64,000 nt of DNA from Pleurocapsa sp. PCC 7319. Its GTDB lineage: Bacteria > Cyanobacteriota > Cyanobacteriia > Cyanobacteriales > Xenococcaceae. The stretch is taken from the NCBI RefSeq assembly GCF_000332195.1, contig NZ_KB235922.1:5057322-5121321 (forward strand), given 5' to 3'. The position numbers were made by a program, and so were the translations under genes. The notes beneath the pieces were generated by a model. That model ran no database searches, was not told the origin of the DNA, and saw only the letters and a program-made list of their open reading frames with translations. Each line of letters starts with the position of its first letter. The first letter of the stretch is position 1. Positions 19,490 through 28,101 of this stretch are shown here, piece after piece.

Positions 19490-19503
19490 AGACCTATCGG
19501 TCT
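19490..19503. promoter_or_regulatory. Putative TetR operator, autoregulatory
   Basis: AGACCTATCGGTCT lies eight bases before the tetR ATG, followed by a T-run. Arms match those of the 18822-18835 site exactly, and only the central bases differ. Confidence 0.75.
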
Positions 19504-19669
19504 TTTTTTTAGAGTAATATAAAACATTATTTCTGGCAAATATACTTTGAATGATGCCTTCAAATATTTCTAGACCAAGATATTTCAATTTATTTGCAAG
19601 TTGACTAATTCATCAATTAGTATTATATTACTAATCAGCTTGGTAATTCCTTTTGACGACTTTAATTGA

Positions 19670-19697
19670 GGGAACAGGTATTTCAGTTCCCTTTTTT
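19670..19697 (+). terminator. Hairpin with T-tract, no plus-strand gene upstream
   Basis: GGGAAC (19670-19675) pairs with GTTCCC (19686-19691) and is followed by six Ts. The shape is that of an intrinsic terminator on the plus strand, yet no plus-strand gene leads into it, so it may be part of a mobile or repeated sequence. Confidence 0.4.
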
Positions 19698-19818
19698 CTC
19701 TTCTCCGAAATAATTGGGTCTGAAGCCCCGTTGTTCCACGACGGCTTTTGATACAAATTAGACATAGAATCTTGCATGCGGCAAAAAGAATGCCTTTGCA
19801 CAGAAAGAGTTTCAACCA

Positions 19819-19853
19819 AGCTAATAGCTAACGGCTAAGAGCTAAGAGCTAAC
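19819..19853. repeat. Heptanucleotide tandem repeat, five AGCTAAN units
   Basis: AGCTAAT, AGCTAAC, GGCTAAG, AGCTAAG and AGCTAAC run in tandem and lead straight into a perfect AACCGC/GCGGTT hairpin. Confidence 0.8.
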
Positions 19854-19900
19854 CGCTTCGCGGTTTAATCTTGATCGATAAATTTGGGCAAAGAATATTG

Positions 19901-20317
19901 TCATTTGTGCAAAATATCATCCAAGGTGTAAGGGCAGATCTGGGGAAAATGCTCTTGCTCCATGCCACTTATTCTACTAGCAGTTCTCTTCGACATTAAA
20001 TATATTTCGTCGACAACAATATTCAACAGAATTTTATGGTTAACGGTTAATTTCTCATTTAATTGAAACTGATAGTCATCAACCTCGCCTAACCAATAGG
20101 GAATAGATTGTTTTTGTATTTTCCAATAATCAATTAAGAGCAAATTGACTATGATTTTATAAGCAAGATATCGTAACTTTTCTTTTTCTTCTCTAGCTAA
20201 ATACTCTAAATGTTTAATCAGATGATCAAGATCAACATTATCGTAATCTCCTTTTCTTAACAGTTCAGATTGAATCTCAAGCCAAGTAACGTAGTCGCTA
20301 TTGTAATCGTTGTTCAT
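19901..20317 (-). CDS. DUF29 family protein
   Basis: With the ATG at 20317 the protein has 138 residues and begins with the family pattern (YNSDYVTWLEIQSELLRKG). The frame can be extended to a TTG at 20365. Family features visible are LDHLIKHLEYLAREEKEKLRYL, a helical stretch with YW, and the C-terminal FPQICPYTLDDIL. DUF29 proteins are common in cyanobacteria, often in many copies and in accessory regions; no function is established. No clear ribosome-binding site decides the start. Confidence 0.8.
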   Translation of the reverse strand: MNNDYNSDYVTWLEIQSELLRKGDYDNVDLDHLIKHLEYLAREEKEKLRYLAYKIIVNLLLIDYWKIQKQSIPYWLGEVDDYQFQLNEKLTVNHKILLNIVVDEIYLMSKRTASRISGMEQEHFPQICPYTLDDILHK

Positions 20318-20545
20318 AACCGACGGACATAACATCCTATCAAGATACCCACTCAACAGTGACAATACCGTTAGCTTTTATTTAACTGGTTAAAACAAGC
20401 TAATTCCGGATAAGAACAAAGTTAAAATCTTTCTAGTGGTCAGTCAACATTGATTTGAGGGATAAAATTGATAAGGATCTCGCCCTGCTTTCTGTGTCTT
20501 CTCTGCTTACCCTGCTTGCCCCAACCCATCATTTTCCAACTAAAC

Positions 20546-21184
20546 TTACTGCAAACTCGCGATCGCTGTACCTAAAATACAAGCTCGCTCTAAGTTGGCT
20601 CCATCTACATTGCTGCCATCCAATTCAGCACAGAGTAAGTTTGCCCCTGATAAATTTGCTCCCCGTAAATCTGCTCCCCGTAAATCTGCTTCTTCGAGAT
20701 TGGTGTCACTAAGGTTAGCCCCCTGTAAATCAGCCTGAGATAGATTAGCTCCTTTGAGGTTAGCACTGTTGAGATTAACCCCGCGCAAGTCAGTACCTCT
20801 TAAATCAACACCTTTGAGATTAACTCCAGTTAAATTTGCCCCACTAAGAAATGCTCCAGATAGAGAAGCTTGAGATACTTTGGCTCCCATTAAATTGGCA
20901 CCTCTCAAATTACTACCACGCAAGTCAGCATTACTTAAATCTGCTTGCATTAGGTTCGCTCCCAATAGATTTGCTCGAAGATCCGCCAATTTTAAATTTG
21001 CCCCCAAGAGGTTGGCACCATCCAATCTCGCTCCTTTCAGGTTAGAACAAGAAAAATCTGCTCCAACTAAATTTGCCCCTGCTAAATTGATTCTTTCTAG
21101 TTGGCAGTTAGCGAGATCTTCGTCTTCTAGATCCACCCCTGGAAAATGCTTTTCTTGTCCGGCGCGAATTGTTTCTACGGTCAT
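20546..21184 (-). CDS. Pentapeptide-repeat protein
   Basis: Almost the whole 212-residue chain consists of A(D/N)LxG/x pentapeptides from about residue 25 to 205 (for example LVGADFSCSNLKGARLDGAN). These fold as a right-handed quadrilateral beta-helix about eight to nine coils long. There is no signal peptide or other domain. Cyanobacteria have many such proteins in cytosol, membranes and lumen; roles range from DNA mimicry to scaffolding and cannot be read here. A short capping segment ending in AIASLQ is present. Confidence 0.9.
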   Translation of the reverse strand: MTVETIRAGQEKHFPGVDLEDEDLANCQLERINLAGANLVGADFSCSNLKGARLDGANLLGANLKLADLRANLLGANLMQADLSNADLRGSNLRGANLMGAKVSQASLSGAFLSGANLTGVNLKGVDLRGTDLRGVNLNSANLKGANLSQADLQGANLSDTNLEEADLRGADLRGANLSGANLLCAELDGSNVDGANLERACILGTAIASLQ

Positions 21185-21280
21185 TAGAATGTTATTAAAT
21201 TTAAATTAAGATAGATTTTATGGTGTTGATTCTGAGCTAATAGCTGGTTAGCAATTAGGGTTTGCTCAATATGTGATGAC

Positions 21281-22654
21281 TTAGGAAGATGTGGTTTGAT
21301 TTTCGTTGATATCGCTAGAATTTACCAACCACATTCCTGTCGCAATTTTAGGTTGATAGGCTTCTAGGGTCATCCCCTGCTGCATTCCCATAACTAAGAG
21401 AGACAAAGCATCTAGCAGTTTGGGATCGTAACGTTTGTTCGCTAAAGTCTGACAATCTTCTAAAGCTTGAGTAACGGGATTTTTATCTGTGGAATATTGT
21501 TTGTAAGCCTTCACTTTTTGCTGAAAATCTGCCAGAAGACAAATTATCCGAGACTCTAAAGGAATTGCATCATAAGCTAACCCCTCAGGAATTCCCGAAC
21601 CATCCCAAGCTTCCCGTTGATGAGTCAAAATTCGAGATATTGCTTCTAATTGCGGCATTACCCTCAAAACTGAAGCCTTAGAGGCAGAATTATCATGTTT
21701 TAACACTTCTTGCTGCACTTGTGATTGCCGAGGACGGTTTTTGGTTACTCCTGGTAAACCCACACGATGTAATAATCCAGATAAATAGAGTCGTTTAGCT
21801 TGCCATGCAGGAAGATCTAGCAACTGAGCCATTGCTTCAGCCATCGCTGCCACTTCTGAAGCTGCCATGGGATTACTGACATCAGTAATATCCAATAATT
21901 GAGCCATCCGTAGGAAAGCTTGCATTTCGTTGGAGACAATATTTTCATCTAAATCTTTAAAACCGCTAACACTGTCAGCCATTCCTGGTTGATGTAGTAT
22001 TTTTTGGCAATTTTGGAGATATTTAACTACCTGAGAAACTACCGCATCTAAATCATCTCTCTGTCTTGTACCAGATTCAGCAGTCATTCTAGCTACTTTG
22101 TTGGACATTAACTTAGCTAATTCTGGCTGATAGTCTTTGATATGATCGATTGTCAATTCTACTGTCTCGCGCACAAGTTCTGGTTCAAATGTCCAAAAAC
22201 CATAGAATTTACGTTCTAGATCTTCTTGTGGTTTGTTTGAGCCATAATCTGCTTCAGACAACTCCTGACAAAGCACCATTGCTGTGTAAGTTGGAGAAAG
22301 AATCATTAAATGCCACTCTTCAGCGACAGGATCATCTTGCTGAAGGTGAACTAAGGCTACGTTTTCTTTTTTGCTGGTGGGATGTATCTCAAATCCTGCA
22401 TCTGGGGTTGCCAAGATAGCCACATATTCAGATTTATCAGCTAAATCATTATAGCGATCGGCTTCTTCCAGATACCATTTACCACGCTGAAAAGCTGTCA
22501 CCATTAAGGGCGCACTATCGGAATCTAAAATAAAGTCTTCCAAAGCATGACAAAGCGCGACTAGAGTGTTTTTGTAGTAAACTCCCAAATTAAGGGGTTG
22601 TTTGTCATGGCAATGGGCTTCATTGAGTCTTCTTAAGATCGAACCTTCCAGCAT
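21281..22654 (-). CDS. DICT sensory domain fused to a degenerate HD-GYP domain
   Basis: The ATG at 22654 gives 457 residues starting MLEGSILRRLNEAHCHDKQPLNLG, the usual opening of DICT proteins; longer in-frame starts are less likely. Residues about 1-225 form the DICT domain, which in cyanobacteria is linked to light or redox signalling proteins. The C-terminal half resembles HD-GYP/HD_5 phosphodiesterases, but the HD pair reads LLHRVGLPG (Asp replaced by Arg) and the GYP loop reads WDGSGIPEG. Metal binding and cyclic-di-GMP cleavage are thus doubtful. It lies about 75 bp downstream of the radical SAM gene on the same strand. Confidence 0.75.
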   Translation of the reverse strand: MLEGSILRRLNEAHCHDKQPLNLGVYYKNTLVALCHALEDFILDSDSAPLMVTAFQRGKWYLEEADRYNDLADKSEYVAILATPDAGFEIHPTSKKENVALVHLQQDDPVAEEWHLMILSPTYTAMVLCQELSEADYGSNKPQEDLERKFYGFWTFEPELVRETVELTIDHIKDYQPELAKLMSNKVARMTAESGTRQRDDLDAVVSQVVKYLQNCQKILHQPGMADSVSGFKDLDENIVSNEMQAFLRMAQLLDITDVSNPMAASEVAAMAEAMAQLLDLPAWQAKRLYLSGLLHRVGLPGVTKNRPRQSQVQQEVLKHDNSASKASVLRVMPQLEAISRILTHQREAWDGSGIPEGLAYDAIPLESRIICLLADFQQKVKAYKQYSTDKNPVTQALEDCQTLANKRYDPKLLDALSLLVMGMQQGMTLEAYQPKIATGMWLVNSSDINENQTTSS

Positions 22655-22728
22655 AATAAATAAATTAGTTGTTTTAAGATTGAGATGGCACTTTATGTAA
22701 CACATCCCTGGATAATATAATTGGTTTT

Positions 22729-24300
22729 TTAAACAGTAACAGTCAATTTCTGTTTATCTGATTTTACAGGGGCAGATAACGCTTCTTCTAGGGGTGCTTT
22801 ACCTAACTTATTCTCTAAAATCCGCATCACTTCTCGACCAAAATCGTTAGGATTTTGTTTCCAAGCTTGCAAACATACTTCACCAAAAAAAGAACCCAAC
22901 GGCTCGGGGTTCCAGAGCAACTTTTTGGCTGTCCAAGGCATTAAACTCATGGGATTATATCCTGGTTTGAGGATATTGTTCTCAAAAGCATATTCTTCTA
23001 GATGAGTATGAGGTTGTAAGCCAATAAAGAAAATTGCTGGTTCTACTTTATCTACACCAAAGATTGCTTCTAACTCCCGGTGATAAGCAATTGTTTGTCT
23101 AATTGTTTCGTAAGTTTCGTCGATCACGTTAAAAGAATAGTTGACAGAAACAAGATCGTTAAACCCTGCCGCTTTAAGATCTCGACAATTTTGTAAGACA
23201 ACACGCAGATTGTAGCCCATACGCATTTTGCGTACTAACTCTTGAGAACCACTAGTAATACCAATTTCAAAATAGTTCATCCCTGTTTGAACCATTAACT
23301 TGGCTAGTTCCGGGGTAACATTATCCGCTCTAATATAAGCTGCCCAATGAATGTCTTTCATGCCGGAATCAACAATCTTTTGTAATAACTCAATGGCATC
23401 CGGAATATATTTTTTAGCAGGAATGAACTGAGCATCAGTAAACCAAAAATTGCGAATTCCTCTCTCATAAAGCTGGCGCATTTCTTTGACTACTTCATCA
23501 GCAGGGTTAATGCGGACTTGCTTACCTTCAACTACGGTATAAACACAATAGCAACAGTTATGGGGACAGCCCCTTTTGGTCTGTACGCCAATATAAAAGT
23601 CGTTTTCTTGGAGATAATAAGCAAATTCCGACCAAATAGTCGATATATATTGATAATCACAGGCACTCTTCTCGATAGGAGTAGGCCACTCGTGAATTAG
23701 TCTTTCCCTAGGTTGATTTTCACCTACGACATAACAGCGTTCATCACGAAACTCTTGATTTCTCAGAATTTTCTCAAGTAGTTGTTCTCCCTCACCTACT
23801 GAAACAATTGTGCCTTGAGGTAACTGCTGCTGAAGTTGTTCATAAAACACGCTGACTGCACCGCCACCAACGATAGTACTAGCGTTTGGGCAATATTTCT
23901 TGGCTCGTGTTAGTCCTCGCTTAATTAAGCCAGTGTTACGCCATAGCTCTCCGTAATAAGCAGTAGCTACTTTTAAACCGCCTAGACCTCCTTTGAGTTT
24001 AATCAGAGGATTTTTAGCGTAGTAAAATTCAAAAGCATTTTGTAAAGGATTACCACCCCGACCTCCCACTGGAGCATAAATTTGAATATCGCGCCACGAA
24101 AAAACTAGTAGGGAAGGTTGAAACTCATCAATACAATGGTCTAAAGCACGATTAAAGTCTAGTGGAGGAACCGTCCCTAAATCGAATATTCTCTGCTTGA
24201 TCTGAGGAAAAAGCTTATGAACATGATCGGCAAGATAGACTACTCCAATGGGAAAAATCGGGTTACAGGGGAGACGGACATAGAGAATTCTCTGAGTCAT
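22729..24300 (-). CDS. B12-binding-type radical SAM protein (PSII high-light acclimation type)
   Basis: The 523 residues begin with a cobalamin-binding-like domain (MTQRILYVRLPCNPIFPIG, later VGGGAVSVFYEQL). The [4Fe-4S] motif CxxxCxxC follows in TKRGCPHNCCYCVYTVVEG (about residues 240-258). The C-terminal region has the usual TIM-barrel features. In cyanobacteria very similar proteins are annotated as photosystem II high-light acclimation radical SAM proteins; I recall this annotation and cannot verify it here. The reaction is unknown. It is followed by the DICT-HD gene, which may be co-transcribed. Confidence 0.75.
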   Translation of the reverse strand: MTQRILYVRLPCNPIFPIGVVYLADHVHKLFPQIKQRIFDLGTVPPLDFNRALDHCIDEFQPSLLVFSWRDIQIYAPVGGRGGNPLQNAFEFYYAKNPLIKLKGGLGGLKVATAYYGELWRNTGLIKRGLTRAKKYCPNASTIVGGGAVSVFYEQLQQQLPQGTIVSVGEGEQLLEKILRNQEFRDERCYVVGENQPRERLIHEWPTPIEKSACDYQYISTIWSEFAYYLQENDFYIGVQTKRGCPHNCCYCVYTVVEGKQVRINPADEVVKEMRQLYERGIRNFWFTDAQFIPAKKYIPDAIELLQKIVDSGMKDIHWAAYIRADNVTPELAKLMVQTGMNYFEIGITSGSQELVRKMRMGYNLRVVLQNCRDLKAAGFNDLVSVNYSFNVIDETYETIRQTIAYHRELEAIFGVDKVEPAIFFIGLQPHTHLEEYAFENNILKPGYNPMSLMPWTAKKLLWNPEPLGSFFGEVCLQAWKQNPNDFGREVMRILENKLGKAPLEEALSAPVKSDKQKLTVTV

Positions 24301-24723
24301 AGCTTTGATACTGTTAACTTTTAAGAGTTTTATGAGATTGTTTTAGTCTGGGATATATTTTTTGCTGTTGATGATCATAATTTATTCATATAACTTAACT
24401 TTAGCGAGATTGTTCCTGACAATCAACCATATAAAAAATGGTAGTGCTGGAGTAAATATCGAGCTTGTGTTCTAAATCGGCACATTTCCGTAAATATTGA
24501 TACTAGGAAAAGGATTTTAAGCTGGAAATTTAAATAGAAGTCACATTAGGCGACAATCTAAAATAAATATAAAAACTTTCTTAAGAAATACTTGTTCTGA
24601 AATTGTTTGAATAGAGGATGAGATAAATGTCTATTGGTAGCTTCTTTTACAGCCAGTAGGGATCAAGAAATGTTAGTTTATATAGGGCAATAAAAAAATA
24701 CTTTTTAACTCTTCACTTTAGTC
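24301..24723. other. AT-rich non-coding spacer between divergent genes
   Basis: These 423 bp separate the radical SAM gene (minus) from the DUF1830 gene (plus). They hold no gene of convincing length. A ten-codon frame (ATG at about 24628, MSIGSFFYSQ) with an upstream GAGGATGAG is visible, but nothing suggests it is real. Confidence 0.5.
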
Positions 24724-25029
24724 ATGGCACAAATTCTAGATTCTTTACCTAATGATGAAAATGGTAGCATTCTTTGTTGCTACGTTAACGCTACTAGTCA
24801 AATCCAAGTAGCTCGTATTACTAATATTTCAAACTGGTATTTTGAGCGGGTAGTTTTTCCAGGACAAAGACTAGTATTTGAAGCCAATCCTAATGGTATT
24901 CTGGAGATACATTCAGGAATGATGGCAAGTGCCATATTATCTGACACTATTCCCTGTCAAAGGCTTGCTCTGCAAAAAATAGAAAGGGATCAAGTCAAAA
25001 TCAGAAAAGAAGCCATAACAAGTGTTTAA
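24724..25029 (+). CDS. DUF1830 family protein
   Basis: The 101-residue protein has the family core ILCCYVNATSQIQVARITNI, with a double Cys, followed by WYFERVVFPGQRLVFEA. DUF1830 is a small cyanobacterial family of unknown function. There is no signal peptide. It is monocistronic: a strong hairpin terminator follows at 25150. Confidence 0.8.
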   Translation: MAQILDSLPNDENGSILCCYVNATSQIQVARITNISNWYFERVVFPGQRLVFEANPNGILEIHSGMMASAILSDTIPCQRLALQKIERDQVKIRKEAITSV

Positions 25030-25149
25030 AGAATTTGACTATGGCAAAGAGTAATCTGATGAAATATGTTCAGAATTTTTTGACATTTAAAATTGTGGTT
25101 AAAAAACAAAATTAAGATAAAAAATTTACTTTACATCAAGAATAATTTG

Positions 25150-25182
25150 AGGGAGTTGTAATATTAGCGACTCCCTTTGTTT
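25150..25182 (+). terminator. Intrinsic terminator after the DUF1830 gene
   Basis: AGGGAGTTG (25150-25158) pairs with CGACTCCCT (25168-25176) with one G-U pair, and a T-rich tail follows. Confidence 0.75.
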
Positions 25183-25241
25183 ATACTAAAAAATATAGTC
25201 GAAAATGTTATCGACAAGAATCAATATTCTAGGTAGTAAAT

Positions 25242-25676
25242 TTGGATTTACCGTCTTTTCTGTGGCTTTGGAAAATTGCTGCTTGGGCAATGGGAGGTAC
25301 GATCGCTTTTTATTTGCTTCTGCTCTTTTTCGGTAGCTGGATGTTTTATGGTCGTGTTACAAGAATTGGTCGCCCACCCTGGTTGAGAAATGCCCACTAT
25401 ATCAGCGGGATAATAATTGTTTTTTTGGTTTTTTTGTTATTGGCGATCGGTATTGTTGGCACAGTCGGTTACTACGGCAACCTAGGACATTCGTCACATT
25501 TGTGGGCAGGTTTGTTTGTAGTTTGGTTAATTTGTCTGTCTGCTTGGAGTGCTAACCAAATTGATGTTCATAATACTTGGGCGCGATCGCTTCACATTTC
25601 TGTCAACGCTATTTTGTTCGTTGGGCTGGCTTATGTATCTTGGACGGGTTGGTCAGTAGTGCAAAAGTATTTGTAG
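25242..25676 (+). CDS. Four-helix membrane protein, DUF4079-like
   Basis: The chain has 144 residues with a TTG start at 25242; the next in-frame ATG at codon 17 would remove part of the first helix, so the TTG is preferred. Helices lie at about 9-32, 46-70, 82-100 and 112-135. HYISG and LHISVNA place histidines near the membrane faces, as in small cytochrome-like or DUF4079 proteins of cyanobacteria. The family call is tentative and the function unknown. Confidence 0.55.
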   Translation: MDLPSFLWLWKIAAWAMGGTIAFYLLLLFFGSWMFYGRVTRIGRPPWLRNAHYISGIIIVFLVFLLLAIGIVGTVGYYGNLGHSSHLWAGLFVVWLICLSAWSANQIDVHNTWARSLHISVNAILFVGLAYVSWTGWSVVQKYL

Positions 25677-25700
25677 TAATTTGGAGAATGCTTTAACCAT

Positions 25701-26576
25701 TTACATACTTTGCACTAGGATTAAAAACTCTTGTAATACTGGCATGGTAACCAGAGAACGCCAAGCTGCTGCGAACTCCAGTTTAATTGGTGAATTCTCT
25801 ATCGGTTTATAAATCAAATCTTGACTAACCAATGTTTGTAAGCCAGCAGGAATAAAAGTAATTCCCATACCTGCTGCCACCAAACAGATTCGAGTTTGAT
25901 GACTGGTTACTTCTTTGACAATCTGAGGTTGAAATCCAGCTTGGCGACACAATTTGAGAAATCTATCGTAAAGAAATGGTCCTTCTTGTCTAGGATGTAT
26001 CAGAAAAGACTCCCCTGCTAAATCTTTGAACGATAATGACTGTTTGTCGATTAAATGGTGTTGTGGTGGTAACACCAAGATAAAGTCTTCTGACAGAATT
26101 GGATAAATTTCCAGACCACGAGAATCAATCGGCGGATGCAAAAATCCTAAGTCTATTTCTCCTCTATTTAGTGTAGCAACTTGTGCTTCTGTGCAGAGTT
26201 CTAACATTTCTACTTCTACTTGAGGATAGCGCGATCGAAATTTCCGAATTAACTCTGGTAATACCGTATAGGTGGCTGTAGCTGTAAATCCGATATTTAA
26301 TCGTCCTACTTCTCCCGAAGCTGTGCGCTTTGCCAGTTGAATTGCTTCTTCTGCTTGCTGTAAAAGTTGTTGTGCTTGTGCGAAAAAAACTTCACCTGCT
26401 TTAGTTAGGTTGACGGTGCGTTTCGTGCGAATAAATAATTGGATTTCTAGTTCTGTTTCTAAGACTCTAATTTGTTTGCTGAGTGCGGGTTGAGTAATTT
26501 GTAAACGTTCTGCTGCTTTGCCAAAGTGTAATTCTTGGGCAACAGCAACAAAATATCGTAGCTGACGCAATTCCAT
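25701..26576 (-). CDS. LysR-family transcriptional regulator
   Basis: The 291 residues open with a LysR winged helix-turn-helix (MELRQLRYFVAVAQELHFGK, then AERLQITQPALSKQI). A periplasmic-binding-protein-like effector domain follows from about residue 90. The pattern FGKAAERLQITQPALSKQ and DLGFLHPPID is typical of the CbbR/BenM-like branch that binds small aromatic or organic acids. It is divergent from the beta-propeller gene 119 bp away, which is the classic arrangement for a LysR target. A palindrome at 26674-26689 in that gap could be relevant. Confidence 0.9.
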   Translation of the reverse strand: MELRQLRYFVAVAQELHFGKAAERLQITQPALSKQIRVLETELEIQLFIRTKRTVNLTKAGEVFFAQAQQLLQQAEEAIQLAKRTASGEVGRLNIGFTATATYTVLPELIRKFRSRYPQVEVEMLELCTEAQVATLNRGEIDLGFLHPPIDSRGLEIYPILSEDFILVLPPQHHLIDKQSLSFKDLAGESFLIHPRQEGPFLYDRFLKLCRQAGFQPQIVKEVTSHQTRICLVAAGMGITFIPAGLQTLVSQDLIYKPIENSPIKLEFAAAWRSLVTMPVLQEFLILVQSM

Positions 26577-26673
26577 TAATAGCTTTTAGTTATTAATTTA
26601 GCATCAAAAATGACTTGGACAATCGGGTTTTATTTGTTCTACTCTCAACTTAGGAAGTATTTAACAAAATGAA

Positions 26674-26689
26674 CTGTTGAGATCAACAG
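26674..26689. promoter_or_regulatory. Palindrome just before the beta-propeller gene
   Basis: CTGTTGA and TCAACAG are perfect 7-bp inverted arms with a two-base spacer. The site ends six bases before the ATG at 26696, in place of a clear ribosome-binding site, so a protein bound here would block translation or transcription. It could be an operator for the divergent LysR protein, though it is not a typical T-N11-A box. Confidence 0.5.
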
Positions 26690-26695
26690 AATAAA

Positions 26696-28075
26696 ATGAA
26701 GCTAATTAAAATCAAGAAGCTTAAAACAGTTTTATTGGCTGCAATTGGTTTGATCTTGGCGATCGCAATTTATGGACTATTACAATTAATTGAGCCAGTA
26801 GCGATCGCCAAAACTCCTCAATCGCCACTACCCGTAACATTTACTGGAGATAAATTACTTATTGCCTCTGACGCAGATATGGTGGCAACGGCCTATGCAG
26901 ATGCCAAGCTAGATCGGGTTGCTGGAATTGAAGATACTCTGACCGTATTAGATTTACCTCTTGACTCGAATAATCCTCAAATTTCTGCGATTGAGGTATC
27001 CAATTCTGTCATGTCTTGGCCACAAATTATTGCTACTTCCCCCGATGGTCAAAAAGCTTATATTGTGGAAGTGCGATCGCGTCCTGAAGATGGTGTTCAA
27101 GAACTGGAGACTATTGATGATATGCCTGAAGGTAAATATCTAACTGTCGTCGATCTGGCTAATCCTGCTCAACCTAAAATTATCGAATCTGTAGCAGTGG
27201 GAAGCAATCCCGAACATATAAGTATTAGTCCTGATGGGAAATTGCTGGCAGTAAATTTACAAGATCAAGGAAAAGAATTATTAATTGTCAGACTGCAACC
27301 TGACGGTAAATTAGGAAAGCGTTTTTATTTTCCGATGTTAAGTAATGGAACCCGCATGGATAATCAAACTGCAATTTGGCATCCTTCAGGAAAATATCTG
27401 GCAATGACTCAAGATCAAAACAGTAGGATTGGGTTTTATAATGTCACGGAAATACCTAATGATGAGATCCAAGTAAAGCCTTTTGGTCAGCCTTTAGAAG
27501 TAGGCAATCATCTTAGTCATCCTAAATTCACTTCTGATGGTCGTTTTTTATTAGTATGCGATCTCAAGTGGAGTACCAGATCTCAGCCACTATTAAATTT
27601 TTTAATGAATCCTACAGGAGAAACCATCTCCATTAGATTTGAACCAGAATCGGGAAAATCACCAGCAATTGCCTCTAGGGTAGAGATAGGACTAAGTCCA
27701 GAAGGTTTCGCTCTTAGTCCAGATGACTCGTTAATTGCAACGGTCAATATGCGCCGCACTTATTTACCTAACTATATTCCTGCTTGGCGTGGCAAATCCT
27801 ATAGTTCACTATCGTTAGTGAAATTTGATTCACAATCAGGCAAATTAACTAATATTGATGAATATGGTTTTGAGGGATTGTTACCCGAACAAGTTACTTT
27901 TGATGCCGAGGGCAAATCTTTAGCGGTAGTTATTTTTAATTACCGTGAACCAAGCCCAAAAACAGGTACAGTAGAATTCTGGAACGTAGTATCGGGAGAT
28001 AAACCTCGACTAGAAAGAACGGGATCTAAAATTGATGTGGTTCGAGGGGCACATGATATTGTTTTAGTTCCATAA
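26696..28075 (+). CDS. Membrane-anchored beta-propeller (lactonase/YncE-like) protein
   Basis: The 459-residue protein has an N-terminal membrane helix at about 12-33, then a seven-bladed-looking repeat region. Repeated blade motifs include TSPDGQKAYIV, ISPDGKLLAVNL, WHPSGKYLAMT, FTSDGRFLLVCD, LSPDDSLIATV and FDAEGKSLAVV. Such proteins are annotated as 6-phosphogluconolactonase-like or WD40-like; no enzyme residues can be named. It is predicted to face the periplasm. The divergent LysR gene may control it. Confidence 0.75.
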   Translation: MKLIKIKKLKTVLLAAIGLILAIAIYGLLQLIEPVAIAKTPQSPLPVTFTGDKLLIASDADMVATAYADAKLDRVAGIEDTLTVLDLPLDSNNPQISAIEVSNSVMSWPQIIATSPDGQKAYIVEVRSRPEDGVQELETIDDMPEGKYLTVVDLANPAQPKIIESVAVGSNPEHISISPDGKLLAVNLQDQGKELLIVRLQPDGKLGKRFYFPMLSNGTRMDNQTAIWHPSGKYLAMTQDQNSRIGFYNVTEIPNDEIQVKPFGQPLEVGNHLSHPKFTSDGRFLLVCDLKWSTRSQPLLNFLMNPTGETISIRFEPESGKSPAIASRVEIGLSPEGFALSPDDSLIATVNMRRTYLPNYIPAWRGKSYSSLSLVKFDSQSGKLTNIDEYGFEGLLPEQVTFDAEGKSLAVVIFNYREPSPKTGTVEFWNVVSGDKPRLERTGSKIDVVRGAHDIVLVP

Positions 28076-28101
28076 TTTTCTATTTACCTTTTGCTAAATA
28101 A

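Larger units (their letters stand above)
19504..19900. other. Spacer with hairpins, heptad array and a doubtful short frame
   Basis: No convincing gene is present. Two overlapping minus-strand frames (19585-19815 and 19631-19819, both short) share no recognised domain. The spacer holds a hairpin GGGAAC/GTTCCC followed by six Ts at 19670-19697 (plus strand), five AGCTAAN heptamers at 19819-19853, and a perfect hairpin AACCGC-TTC-GCGGTT at 19851-19865. Confidence 0.55.

Noticed and set aside
20405-20460. Segment beginning CTAGTGGTCAGTCAAC as an insertion-sequence end
   Set aside because: No matching second end or transposase was seen in the window.
20455-21209. Plus-strand frames opposite the pentapeptide-repeat gene
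   Set aside because: Their repeats mirror the coding repeats of the minus-strand gene.
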